Positions 1 to 7,045 of a stretch of DNA of 8,798 nucleotides are shown in pieces (position 1 is the stretch's first letter; the number at the start of each line of letters is the position of its first letter). Position numbers and translations under genes: made by a program. Origin of the DNA: JBOHHR01 sp050740975 (GTDB lineage Bacteria > Pseudomonadota > Gammaproteobacteria > JBOHHR01). The notes under the pieces are model-generated. The model was not told the origin of the DNA and did not search any database. It saw only the letters and a list, made by a program, of their open reading frames with translations. The DNA lies in NCBI GenBank assembly GCA_050740975.1, contig JBOIEE010000133.1, positions 1 through 8,798 on the forward strand, in the 5' to 3' direction.

Positions 1-404
1 TCTCGCCGGGTCACGCGTACCATCTCCTTCAGGGCCGGCTCCGGATCGGGTAAGTGCTGAAACAGACGCTCACAGCGGCTTGCATCGAAATACTCGGACC
101 GCACCGGCAAAGACATGGCGCTGCCACGTTGATGCGATACCCAGGTGCTAAGCCGCGCCTGCCTCGCGCGGCGGTCGGCCGCAATCAACATAGCCGGATC
201 GCTATCGATCCCAAGTACCATTCCCGCGGCGCCCACCCGTTCCGCCAGCGGCAGCGTATCCGTGCCGGGGCCGCAGCCGACGTCGAGGACCTTGTGACCG
301 GGCTCGACGCGCATCCGGGCATAGCTCTGCTCCTTGACCGAGCGCAGCAGTTGCTCGGCGCTTAGAAGATAAGCGCGGTCGACATAACCTTTCGACTCCG
401 TCAT
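1..404 (-). CDS. Class I SAM-dependent methyltransferase, N-terminal part (runs off window)
   Basis: Reading the minus strand from the ATG at 404 gives 134 codons that stay open to the window edge, so the C-terminus is missing. After an N-terminal helical stretch (MTESKGYVDRAYLLSAEQLL) comes the SAM-binding motif I, VLDVGCGPGTDT (about residues 39-50). An acidic strand end, GIDSDPAM, follows at about residues 65-72. The post-II region contains RCERLFQHLPDPEPALKEM, the pattern typical of UbiE/ArsM-like Methyltransf_11/25 enzymes. These transfer a methyl group from SAM to a small molecule in the cytoplasm; the substrate cannot be read from this half. The start is supported by AAGGAGG at 409-415, four bases upstream of ATG. 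The gene diverges from the remnant at 558-942, so it is its own unit. Fold assignment is firm; biological role unknown. Confidence 0.85.
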   Translation of the reverse strand, partial: MTESKGYVDRAYLLSAEQLLRSVKEQSYARMRVEPGHKVLDVGCGPGTDTLPLAERVGAAGMVLGIDSDPAMLIAADRRARQARLSTWVSHQRGSAMSLPVRSEYFDASRCERLFQHLPDPEPALKEMVRVTRR

Positions 405-408
405 TGGG

Positions 409-415
409 CCTCCTT
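409..415 (-). promoter_or_regulatory. Ribosome binding site of the methyltransferase
   Basis: On the minus strand AAGGAGG lies four bases before the ATG at 404. It is an almost full Shine-Dalgarno match and fixes the start. The spacing is slightly short but workable. Confidence 0.7.
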
Positions 416-433
416 GATCTTTCAGATACCCGC

Positions 434-464
434 AGTGTAGCGGTCGCGCTCGCCCTGGATGCAA
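434..464 (-). promoter_or_regulatory. Possible sigma70-type promoter for the methyltransferase
   Basis: The minus strand reads TTGCAT (complement of 459-464), a 19-bp spacer, then TACACT (complement of 434-439), which matches four of six bases of the -10 consensus. Transcription would start near 427 and give a leader of about 23 bases with the ribosome binding site in it. The spacer is longer than the ideal 17 bp, so this is only a candidate. Confidence 0.3.
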
Positions 465-557
465 TGCCGCGGCGGCGCATGGACGCTAGGTGGCACTCGG
501 GTGCGAATAGGTCGGGCCGCGGCTACCGTAATGCATAAAGCTCCTAGGGCCTGCATA

Positions 558-942
558 TTGACGAGCAGTGTACCATCCGACATACGCGCAAAATATTTTT
601 TAACCGTCATGGAAGACGGTACCCCCTGTCCTCGCAGGTCTCGCCCGGGGCATTTGCGGTGGGTGCCCTGGAGAGCACATTGGCCGTGCGTATCGTGGCC
701 GGTCGTCCGGTCTTGCCCGCGCCCCACCTGCTGCTGGCGGACATGCCGATGGCCTTGACGACGGAGGGAATCGATCTGTCCAAGTAAGCGCGGTTATTTC
801 CCGACCTGGCCTCCCATCCGGTGATACGAGAATCTATCTTCTGGCTTTAGCCAATCTAAACGCCATGCTGAGCATGTTCATCATGGGCGGGGAATTCTGG
901 GAGAAATTTAGGCGTATCTTCGTCTGGGAAGGCAAGCCCTGA
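558..942 (+). pseudogene. Unrecognised coding remnant with C-terminal membrane segment, frameshifted
   Basis: Three plus-strand pieces look protein-like and join end to end. Piece 1 (558-625) ends in KYFLTVMEDGTP. Piece 2 starts near 626 in another frame (LSSQVSPGAFAVGALES, later ADMPMALTTEGIDLSK) and meets TAA at 785-787. The same frame continues as ARLFPDLASHPVIRESIFW to a TAG at 848. Piece 3, in a third frame, gives LALANLNAMLSMFIMGGEFW followed by EKFRRIFVWEGKP and a stop at 940-942. The C-terminus is one hydrophobic helix followed by a basic-aromatic tail. That pattern recalls the GGDFWDKLRALF ending of small membrane proteins with a transporter suffix domain, but I do not recognise the family. 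A missing C in the run at 622-626 would explain the first shift. Either a real pseudogene or a gene damaged by sequence errors; it could also be coincidence. The upstream limit is unknown. Confidence 0.4.
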
Positions 943-1218
943 GCTCCCGAGTCGAGGCGGTGTTTTCGCGCTTGCCCGGCGAGAGCCGCCCGTGCCGAAA
1001 AGTCCCTCCGCAAGTGGCACGCTCCCCAGCCCGGTCTTTGTATGGTGCGGTTTCAGGTCGTCGCAGCCACTAACATGAACTATAATGGACAAAGGGGCGC
1101 GCCGAATAACCCAGATGGATGGCGTAAGAATATGAACGACTTGACCGCTCAAGCTCATCGCTCCCGTGATCGACAATACCACGGGGTGCGATAGTCGTTT
1201 CTAGGGGTCGTTCATACG
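943..1218. other. Non-coding stretch between two remnants
   Basis: I see no gene I can support here. A 50-codon plus-strand frame (1042-1194) and the minus-strand frame covering 856-1182 lack ribosome binding sites and family resemblance. A perfect 6-bp inverted repeat, CGTGCC (991-996) with GGCACG (1016-1021), and an isolated perfect TATAAT at 1081-1086 without a matching -35 are the only notable features. The stretch may hold the outer end of the IS4-type element, but no terminal inverted repeat could be identified because the other end of the element is lost. Confidence 0.5.
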
Positions 1219-1630
1219 TTAGTTCTTAAGGCCGCCATAAACGTGCTGCAAGCCGAGTTTAAGGCGGCCTGAGCGCTGGTCTCTCTTGGGATGGGGGCGC
1301 TGTGCGTTGAGACATAGATAGTGCAAAGCGCGCTGGATGGTTTTCTGCAAGTGACGCTGAGAGTGCAGCAACGCGCGGAAGATATCGGAGAGCACGTGAT
1401 GCAGGCAGATGGCCACTTTACGGGTAGATATGGGCACCTGCCAAAGGCGCTGGGCCAGATGCGCGCAGTAGCGTTTGAGGAGAGCCGCGTACAGGGTGGC
1501 CCAGATCAGCCCTCGGCGATGTTGGCTTTCGAGGTATCGAAGGCGTGCAGACTCGTATAGCTCTTCCACTCTTTGAACATCCGTTCCAGTTGCAAGCCGA
1601 GCCGATAGGCATCACCAATCCGCTCATTTG
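1219..1630 (-). pseudogene. IS4-type transposase, C-terminal remnant with frameshift
   Basis: On the minus strand, reading from about 1630, one frame gives ERIGDAYRLGLQLERMFKEW and then KSYTSLHAFDTSKANIAEG, ending at a TGA near 1514. The neighbouring frame continues directly with LIWATLYAALLKRYCAHLAQ and runs to TAA at 1219-1221. The join is a single frameshift near 1512-1520. The sequence matches the C-terminal region of IS4-group DDE transposases, which cut and paste DNA. The family YREK signature is Y-x2-R-x3-E-x6-K. Here YRLGLQLERMFKEWK keeps Y, E and K but has Gly where the Arg should be. The catalytic N-terminal two thirds are missing or unrecognisable upstream of 1630. The enzyme is therefore dead by truncation, frameshift and motif damage. 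It marks an old insertion between the unknown remnant and the GGDEF-EAL gene. Confidence 0.75.
1219..1630 (-). mobile_element. IS4-type insertion sequence remnant
   Basis: Only the transposase 3' end is recognisable, so this is a fragment, not a whole element. Neither terminal inverted repeats nor target-site duplications could be identified by eye. The true outer boundary on the low-coordinate side probably lies somewhat before 1219. Confidence 0.55.
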
Positions 1631-1662
1631 TTCTTGGGCGCGCTACTGCTGTCGTTCTGCTT

Positions 1663-1691
1663 TTAACGTCCTGGCGTCCGGGTGCTAGACA
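1663..1691 (+). promoter_or_regulatory. Possible promoter of the GGDEF-EAL gene
   Basis: TTAACG (1663-1668, four of six matches to TTGACA) is separated by 17 bp from TAGACA (1686-1691), which is preceded by TG at the extended -10 position (1683-1684). The -10 hexamer itself is weak (three of six matches). The gap of about 50 bases to the start codon is suitable. Candidate only. Confidence 0.3.
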
Positions 1692-1733
1692 ATCACAAGC
1701 GCGCTAGCGGGAAGCGTCCATGAATGGTCGTCG

Positions 1734-1738
1734 GGAGG
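1734..1738 (+). promoter_or_regulatory. Ribosome binding site deciding the GGDEF-EAL start
   Basis: GGAGG lies inside the purine run 1733-1743, five bases before the ATG at 1744. The other in-frame ATG, at 1720, has no comparable site upstream. This favours a start at 1744, eight codons inside the longest reading frame. Confidence 0.55.
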
Positions 1739-1743
1739 GAGGA

Positions 1744-4650
1744 ATGGAGGGCGGCCGCGCATCGGTTCAAGCGCCTGAAGAAGGCATCGCCCGCCATAAG
1801 CTGAGCCTCAAATGGAAGGCATTGCTTCTTACCGGATTAGTTCTGCTCGTGGTTACCGTCGCGTATACGGTTTTGAGTTATCTCAATCTGATTCACCAAT
1901 TTAGCCAGCAGAGACAAGCGCTTTACCAGCAGCACGTGCGTCAGCTTGAGCGACTTGTCGAGCAATCCCTTCAGCGAATAGGGAATTTTGCCGAATTGAC
2001 CCCCGGTCTGGCGGGGATAGGGCCGGCCTTGGCTACTGGAGACAAGGAACGGATCCGCCTTTTTTTTGGCGATCACTGGCCAAACTTTCAGCTCAGTATG
2101 GGGCTAGAGAGCGCGCGTTTTTACGATCCCAAAGGCGCTCTACTGGAGCAATGGGGGCTTGAGAACTTCGTCGCCGGGGCGCCTCCGGAGACCCCGGCTT
2201 GGGTGAAAGCAGCGCTCGCTACGGAAAACGTTCAAAGCGCTTTGAATTGCGCGGAGTACTGCATGCAGTTTGCGGCGGCGCCGGTGCTAGCGAGAGGCGA
2301 GGTAGCCGGGGTGGTTGAATACGGTATGCCTTTGACCGATATCGTGGCGGAATTCGCACGCATCGCAGGGTACGAGGTCGCGCTCTTGGTGGGTTCGGAA
2401 GGATCGAATAAACAGATCCCCGAACGTCGCCTTAGAAATTGGCGGATGTCTGTCGCAGCGCTCACCCAGTATGAAAAAAATCTGCTCTTACTGCAGCAAG
2501 CGTCGCGAGATCGCCCGCAAACGAAGATGCTAACCGCTGGCAGCACTAACTCGTTTAGGGGGCGTGACTATGAGATAACACTGATCCCATTCTCCGCATA
2601 CGCTAAAGCGGGAACTGGTTATTTCGCGGTCATTGCCGATCTGACGGACCCGATAGCCCGGATCCAAGCGGCGACTCATAGAAATGTTTTCCTCGGTGCG
2701 CTTAGTTTGATGACGGCAGTTTCGATGGTGGCCGCTTTGTTGTGGCGGCCGATGACGCGGTTGCGACGCACGGCGCAGACCTTGCCGTTGCTAGGACAAG
2801 GCGAGTTCCTGCGTGTGCGCCAGGCGATCGGCTCTGATGTGAAACGCCGTTGGTTGCGAGACGAGGTCGATGTGCTTGATGACACGGCGATCGCTTTGTC
2901 CGGGCGCTTGGAGTCCTTGGAGCAGGAAGTGATGGAGCACACCCGTGCCCTCGGCGAGCGCATGGATGAGTTGGAGAACGAACGCGATTTCGTACGTAAC
3001 CTGTTGGACACCGCGCAAGTCGTTATTCTCACCCAAAATGCCAGCGGCGAGATCAGGACCATTAACCAGTTTGGCTTAGAACTGAGTGGCCACGATGCCA
3101 CCGCTATACTAGGCGGGCGCTTTGATCAGGTATTTGCTAAAGACGGGGTGGATGTAAGAACACTGTTTGCCAGCCCGGAAAGCGGGCCGCAGAGACGCAT
3201 TGCAACAGTGCAGACCAAACCGGGCCCGGTACGTGAGATCGACTGGTGGCATACCCGTTTGAGCCGTCGTGGTGAGGAACCTTTGATCTTATCTTTGGGC
3301 TTGGACATCACCGAGCAGCGGCAAGCGCAACGCCACTTGAGCTGGTTGGCGGATCACGATCCGCTCAGTGGCTTGTTTAATCGACGCCGTTTCCAGCAGG
3401 AGATTCGACGTGCGATGGCCGAGGCGCGGCGTTATGGGTCTACTGGGGCGCTTTTGTTCTTTGACCTGGACCAGTTTAAATACATCAACGACACCAGCGG
3501 CCACCAAGCGGGCGATATCTTGCTCAAACGCGTAACGAGCGTATTGAAGAATACGGTGCGCGAGACCGACATTACCGCCCGCTTAGGGGGCGATGAGTTT
3601 GCCGTCTTAATCGGTCACACAGACACGCAGGGAGCCATAGAAACCGCGCGCAAAATCGGCCAGCGGTTCTCGGAGATAGCTTTCCCGGTAGGGGATCGAG
3701 CGTACAAAGTTTCCGCCAGTATCGGCATCGCGATGTTCCCGGAACACGCGCGCGACGCCCCGGACTTGCTCGCGGCCGCCGATCTCGCGATGTACAAGGT
3801 CAAAGAGGCTGGGCGCGGCGGATGGCAGCTATTTTCCCAAGATGATCCCAGCCGCGCGCGCATGCATGCACGCATGCTTTGGAAGGGTCGAGTGGAGAAA
3901 GCGTTGGAACAGGATGCTCTGGTATTGCGTTTTCAGCCTATTATCGATGTGGAAACAAGGGAAATCACCCACTGCGAAGCCCTCATCCGCATGCTGGACG
4001 TGGACGGAAAGGGCTTGATCGGACCGGGAGAATTTATCGAAGCCTGCGAGCGCACCGGGTTGATCCATGCCATTGACAAGCGGGTGTTGGAACTTGGGAT
4101 CGCGCAATTGGCACTGTTCAATGCCGACGGGCTGGAAATAGGGATCTCGCTCAATCTTTCCGGCCATGCGTTCGAGAACAGGGATCTGTTGCCCACGCTA
4201 GAAGCTTTGTTAGAGAAATACCAGGTCGCGCCCGGGAACCTCATCTTTGAGATCACAGAAACGGCTGCGGTTTCTGATCTGGTGGCGGCCCGTGGCCTAA
4301 TGCAGTCGATCCGAGCCATGGGATGTCATTTCGCGCTGGACGATTTTGGCGCCGGTTTTTCTTCCCTGCGTTATCTGCGGCAGCTGCCGGTGGACTATGT
4401 CAAAATCGACGGCTCCTTCATCCAAAATCTTCCCCAGGATCCGGATAACCAGGTAATGGTAAAGGCCATCACCGATGTGGCGCGGGGCTTTGGCATCAAG
4501 ACGGTGGCGGAATATGTGGAGAACTCTGAGATCCTCAGTTTGCTGCAGTGCTACGGTGTGGACTACGCACAGGGATATCACATCAGCCCTCCGCTTGCTC
4601 CAGAAAGGCTCTACGAGCGACGCGGCGTGTTGGCCTGCACTAATAGTTAG
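1744..4650 (+). CDS. Membrane sensor diguanylate cyclase/phosphodiesterase (Cache-like, PAS, GGDEF, EAL)
   Basis: A 968-residue protein (976 if started at 1720) that should make and/or degrade cyclic di-GMP at the inner membrane. TM1 is about residues 23-47 and TM2 about 315-334. They enclose a periplasmic sensor of about 265 residues, Cache-like by inference, with a CAEYC motif (Cys169 and Cys173). A HAMP-like linker and coiled coil lead to a PAS domain (about 419-530). The GGDEF domain (about 535-700) has an intact GGDEF (615-619) and an inhibitory RxxD site, RETD (606-609), five residues before it. The EAL domain (about 720-960) keeps EAL (745-747), Asn804, Glu836, the DD of DDFGAG (866-867), Lys887, Glu923 and Gln943. 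By these motifs both activities are possible; which dominates cannot be told. The gene stands alone between an IS remnant and the hsd locus and looks intact, unlike its neighbours. The signal sensed is unknown. Confidence 0.93.
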   Translation: MEGGRASVQAPEEGIARHKLSLKWKALLLTGLVLLVVTVAYTVLSYLNLIHQFSQQRQALYQQHVRQLERLVEQSLQRIGNFAELTPGLAGIGPALATGDKERIRLFFGDHWPNFQLSMGLESARFYDPKGALLEQWGLENFVAGAPPETPAWVKAALATENVQSALNCAEYCMQFAAAPVLARGEVAGVVEYGMPLTDIVAEFARIAGYEVALLVGSEGSNKQIPERRLRNWRMSVAALTQYEKNLLLLQQASRDRPQTKMLTAGSTNSFRGRDYEITLIPFSAYAKAGTGYFAVIADLTDPIARIQAATHRNVFLGALSLMTAVSMVAALLWRPMTRLRRTAQTLPLLGQGEFLRVRQAIGSDVKRRWLRDEVDVLDDTAIALSGRLESLEQEVMEHTRALGERMDELENERDFVRNLLDTAQVVILTQNASGEIRTINQFGLELSGHDATAILGGRFDQVFAKDGVDVRTLFASPESGPQRRIATVQTKPGPVREIDWWHTRLSRRGEEPLILSLGLDITEQRQAQRHLSWLADHDPLSGLFNRRRFQQEIRRAMAEARRYGSTGALLFFDLDQFKYINDTSGHQAGDILLKRVTSVLKNTVRETDITARLGGDEFAVLIGHTDTQGAIETARKIGQRFSEIAFPVGDRAYKVSASIGIAMFPEHARDAPDLLAAADLAMYKVKEAGRGGWQLFSQDDPSRARMHARMLWKGRVEKALEQDALVLRFQPIIDVETREITHCEALIRMLDVDGKGLIGPGEFIEACERTGLIHAIDKRVLELGIAQLALFNADGLEIGISLNLSGHAFENRDLLPTLEALLEKYQVAPGNLIFEITETAAVSDLVAARGLMQSIRAMGCHFALDDFGAGFSSLRYLRQLPVDYVKIDGSFIQNLPQDPDNQVMVKAITDVARGFGIKTVAEYVENSEILSLLQCYGVDYAQGYHISPPLAPERLYERRGVLACTNS

Positions 4651-4660
4651 GCCCCCCGAA

Positions 4661-4676
4661 CTCGCCGCGCGGCGAG
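4661..4676. repeat. Perfect 16-bp palindrome after the GGDEF-EAL gene
   Basis: CTCGCCGCGCGGCGAG is fully self-complementary and starts ten bases after the stop codon. It could form a GC-rich hairpin at the transcript end, but no T-run follows, so it is not a classical intrinsic terminator. It also lies just before the hsdM remnant and might mark its boundary. Confidence 0.4.
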
Positions 4677-4703
4677 ATGAGCATGCGGTAACGCGTGCCG
4701 AGA

Positions 4704-4991
4704 GTGAAGAAGAGCTCGAGCTCCACACCAACCGCCGCAAACGTCGGCTATGAAGCCGACCTGTGGCAGACGGCCGAAGCCCTGCGTGGCCGCATGGATC
4801 AAGACATTTGCTCGCCCGGTGCATGGGGTTCACCCGTCCGGCCGCGCTTCGCGCGTCCAATATCGTGCCTTTCAACGCCTTCGACGAGCACCACGCGAAG
4901 CTCATCGCCGAGCAGGCCCTGGTGCGGCTCACGCCTGCGTCAGAACAAGCGCTGGAAGTTCGGCGCGCCGCCGGCGGGCAACGCCGCGTGA
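4704..4991 (+). pseudogene. hsdM: Type I methylase HsdM, heavily deleted remnant (first hsdM)
   Basis: Three pieces of an HsdM can be recognised. From the GTG at 4704 the frame gives KKSSSSTPTAANVGYEADLW followed by QTAEALRG, the usual N-terminus of one HsdM group (sometimes annotated as N-6 DNA methylase). After about 80 diverged bases a different frame gives AFDEHHAKLIAEQA (4877-4918), which corresponds to the family's DAFEEHHAKL segment. Back in the first frame, NKRWKFGAPPAGNA (4944-4985) matches the segment that follows the NPPF motif in this group, and then TGA ends it at 4989-4991. The SAM-binding motif I, the NPPF catalytic motif and everything after it are gone, so roughly four fifths of a normal ~500-residue protein is missing. 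No function is possible. The remnant ends only 15 bases before the second hsdM, and the two are different HsdM types by their N-termini. Assignment rests on remembered family sequences. Confidence 0.65.
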
Positions 4992-4994
4992 CAT

Positions 4995-4999
4995 AGGAG
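4995..4999 (+). promoter_or_regulatory. Ribosome binding site of the second hsdM
   Basis: AGGAG lies seven bases before the ATG at 5007 and just after the stop of the first hsdM remnant. The initiation site of the second hsdM is therefore intact although its reading frame is not. Confidence 0.6.
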
Positions 5000-5006
5000 C
5001 GGAGAA

Positions 5007-5372
5007 ATGGAGCAAGTCCAACTCAACTGGATCGCCAACTTCATCTGGGGCATCGCGGACGACGTGCTGCGCGATCTCTATGTCCGCGGCAAGTACCGCG
5101 ATGTCATCCTGCCGATGACCGTGTTGCGGCGGCTCGACGCGGTGCTCGAGCCGACCAAGCAGGCGGTTCTCGACATGAAGGCCTCGCTCAACAAGGCCGG
5201 CATCGTCCATCAGGATCCGGCCTTGCGACAGGCAGCCGGCCAGGCCTTTTACAACACGTCCAGGTTCACGCGACCTCAGATCCCGTGCCAGCCAGCAACA
5301 GCTCAAGGCCGACTTCGAGGCCTACCTCGACAGCTTCTCGCCCAACGTCCAGGACATCCTCGACAACTTTGA
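5007..5372 (+). pseudogene. HsdM N-terminal fragment
   Basis: First open piece of the second hsdM. Residues 1-88 (to SRFT) are true HsdM N-terminal domain. The last 33 residues, beginning RPQIPCQPATAQG, are out-of-frame read-through to a chance stop. It could only give a truncated helical domain that lacks the methylase core. Confidence 0.7.
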
Positions 5373-5605
5373 ATTCCGCAACCAGATCCCACACCTTTCG
5401 AAGGCGGACGTACTGGGGACGCTGATCGAAAAGCTCCTTGCCGGACATCAACTTGAGCCCGAATCCCGTGAAGAACGGGGACGGCTCGATCAAGCACCCG
5501 GGCCTCGACAATCACGGCATAGGGACGGTCTTCGAAGAGCTGGTGCGGCGCTTCAACGAGGAGAACAACGAAGAGGCGGGCGAGCACTAGACCCCGCGCG
5601 ACGCC

Positions 5606-6208
5606 GTGAAGCTCATGGCGAAGCTGATCTTCCTGCCCATCGCCGACGCGATCGAGTCCGGCACCTACCTGCTCTACGACGGCGCCTGCGGCACCGGCGG
5701 CATGCTGACCGTCGCCGAAGAGACGCTGCAGGATCTCCCGGCAGCGCACGGCAAACAGGTGGCGACCCATCTCTACGGCCAGGAGATCAACGCCGAAACC
5801 TACGCCATCTGCAAGGCCGACCTCTTGCTCAAAAGCGAAGGCGACGCGGCGGACAACATCGTCGGCGGCCCGGAGCACTCGACGCTCGCCAACGACGCCT
5901 TCCCGTCGCGCGAGTTCGACTTCATGCTCAGCAACCCGCCCTACGGCAAGAGCTGGAACAGCGATCTCGAACGTATGGGTGGAAAAGCCGGGATCAAGGA
6001 CCCGCGCTTCATCATCGAACACGCGGGCGATCCGGAGTACTCACTGCTCACACGGTCGAGCGATGGCCAGATGCTCTTCCTGGCCAACATGCTTTCGAAG
6101 ATGAAGGAGGGCACCCGGCTCGGCAGCCGCATCGCCGAGGTGCACAACGGGTCATCGCTTTTCACCGGCGACGCCGGCCAGGGGAGAGCAACATCCGCCG
6201 CTGGATGA
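5606..6208 (+). pseudogene. HsdM catalytic-core fragment
   Basis: Open piece after the amber codon, possibly restarting from a GTG or ATG just downstream (the first in-frame codons read KLMAKLIFLPIAD). It carries both methylase motifs, DGACGTGGM and NPPYGK, and ends out of frame as GRATSAAG after the missing G at 6181-6184. As a separate protein it would lack the N-terminal and C-terminal HsdM domains needed for assembly with HsdS. No convincing ribosome binding site was seen. Confidence 0.7.
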
Positions 6209-7005
6209 TCGAGAACGACTGCCTGGAGGCCATCGTCGCCCTGCCGCTCAACATGTTCTACAACGCCGGCATCGCGACTTACATCTGGGTGCTCAGCAAC
6301 CGCAAGCCCGACCACCGCGCCGGCCGCGTCCAGCTCATCGACGCCACCCAGTGGTTCAAGCCGCTACGCAAGAACCTCGGCAAGAAGAACTGCGAGCTTT
6401 CCGACGAGGACATCGCCCGCGTCTGCGACACCTTCCTCGCCTTCAAGGAGACCCAGCAGTCGAAGATCTTCCCCAATGCCGCCTTCGGCTACTGGAAGGT
6501 GACAGTCGAGCGCCCGCTGCGGCTCGAGGGAATCGACCCCTGCCGCGCCCACTCCCCGAAGGAGATCAAGACACTCAAGGAGACCGCCGAGCGCGCGGAC
6601 GACGCGCCGCCGGTCATCAGGAAGATCCACAGGAAGGGCACCGCTGCCGATCCCCTGCGCGGCCTGTTCGCAGCCACCATCGACGGCAAGCCCGCCGTCG
6701 TCGAATACGAGCCCGACCCAGACCTGCGCGACACCGAGCAGGTGCCTCTCCTGGAAGAAGGCGGCCCCCGTTCGGGGTCGAGGGCAGGCATCGAGGCCTT
6801 CCTTTGCCGCGAGGTGCTGCCCCACGCCGCCGACGCCTGGTACGTCCCGGACAGCGTCAAGAGCGGCTACGAGGTCAGCTTCACCCGCTACTTCTATAAG
6901 CCGCAGCCGCTGCGCACGCTGGAGGAGATCCGGGCGGACATCCTGGCGCTGGAGAAAGAGACGGAAGGGTTGCTCGGCGAGATCATCGGGTCAGAGAATA
7001 GGTAA
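6205..7005 (+). pseudogene. HsdM C-terminal fragment
   Basis: Open piece starting at an internal Met (MIENDCLEAIVALPLNMFYN) and ending with the natural TAA. It holds the end of the methylase fold and the C-terminal helical region (SFTRYFYKPQPLRTLEEI, then LALEKETEGLLGEI), which in HsdM contacts HsdS. Its first bases overlap the end of the catalytic fragment by four bases. That overlap results from the frameshift and is not evidence of designed coupling. Confidence 0.7.
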
Positions 7006-7045
7006 ACCGGTGTTGTGGCCTACCTTACACAAGGACGATCTGGCC

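Larger units (their letters stand above)
5007..7005 (+). pseudogene. hsdM: Type I restriction-modification methylase HsdM, full length but interrupted four times
   Basis: HsdM is the N6-adenine methyltransferase subunit that works with HsdS to modify DNA. Repaired, this gene would encode about 664 residues. The N-terminus MEQVQLNWIANFIWGIADDV begins in frame at 5007. Disruption 1: near 5270 the sequence leaves frame at SRFT and resumes as DLRSRASQQQLKADFEAYL from 5272. Disruption 2: at about 5436-5438 one extra base shifts frame before LPDINLSPNPVKNGDGSIK. Disruption 3: TAG at 5588-5590 sits where the family has Trp in GEHWTPRD. Disruption 4: one G is missing in the run 6181-6184 before ESNIRRWMIENDCLEAIV. 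SAM motif I, DGACGTGGM (5678-5704), and the catalytic NPPYGK (5933-5950) are intact. Codons between the lesions remain conserved, so decay is recent, or part of it is sequencing error. It precedes fic and hsdS as expected for an hsdM-accessory-hsdS locus. Confidence 0.88.

Noticed and set aside
422..727. Minus-strand frame with an internal Met giving MTVKKYFARMSDGTLLV
   Set aside because: The start looks natural but no ribosome binding site precedes it. The rest is Arg/Pro-rich, it overlaps the methyltransferase promoter region, and the opposite strand carries a better coding remnant.
1081..1086. Perfect TATAAT as a promoter
   Set aside because: No -35-like hexamer 16-18 bp upstream, no extended -10 and no gene following.
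856..1182. 108-codon minus-strand frame
   Set aside because: It overlaps the better-supported plus-strand membrane remnant and has no recognisable domain or good initiation site.
1042..1194. 50-codon plus-strand frame in the gap before the transposase remnant
   Set aside because: No ribosome binding site, no recognisable motif and an ordinary length for chance.
3859..3879. Alternating GCATGCATG-type repeat inside the GGDEF-EAL gene
   Set aside because: It is coding sequence for a Met/His/Arg-rich linker between GGDEF and EAL domains; no separate role can be supported.
4297..4932. Minus-strand open frame opposite the EAL end and the first hsdM remnant (211 codons)
   Set aside because: It is antisense to a clear EAL domain and its product shows no recognisable motif.
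5588..5590. Amber codon as pyrrolysine or programmed read-through
   Set aside because: HsdM has Trp here, no read-through signal is evident, and the gene carries three other lesions, so simple decay fits better.
5303..6022. Long minus-strand open frame opposite hsdM (239 codons)
   Set aside because: It lies antisense to conserved HsdM sequence in GC-rich DNA, has a low-complexity Val/Ala/Arg-rich product and no family resemblance; a shadow frame.
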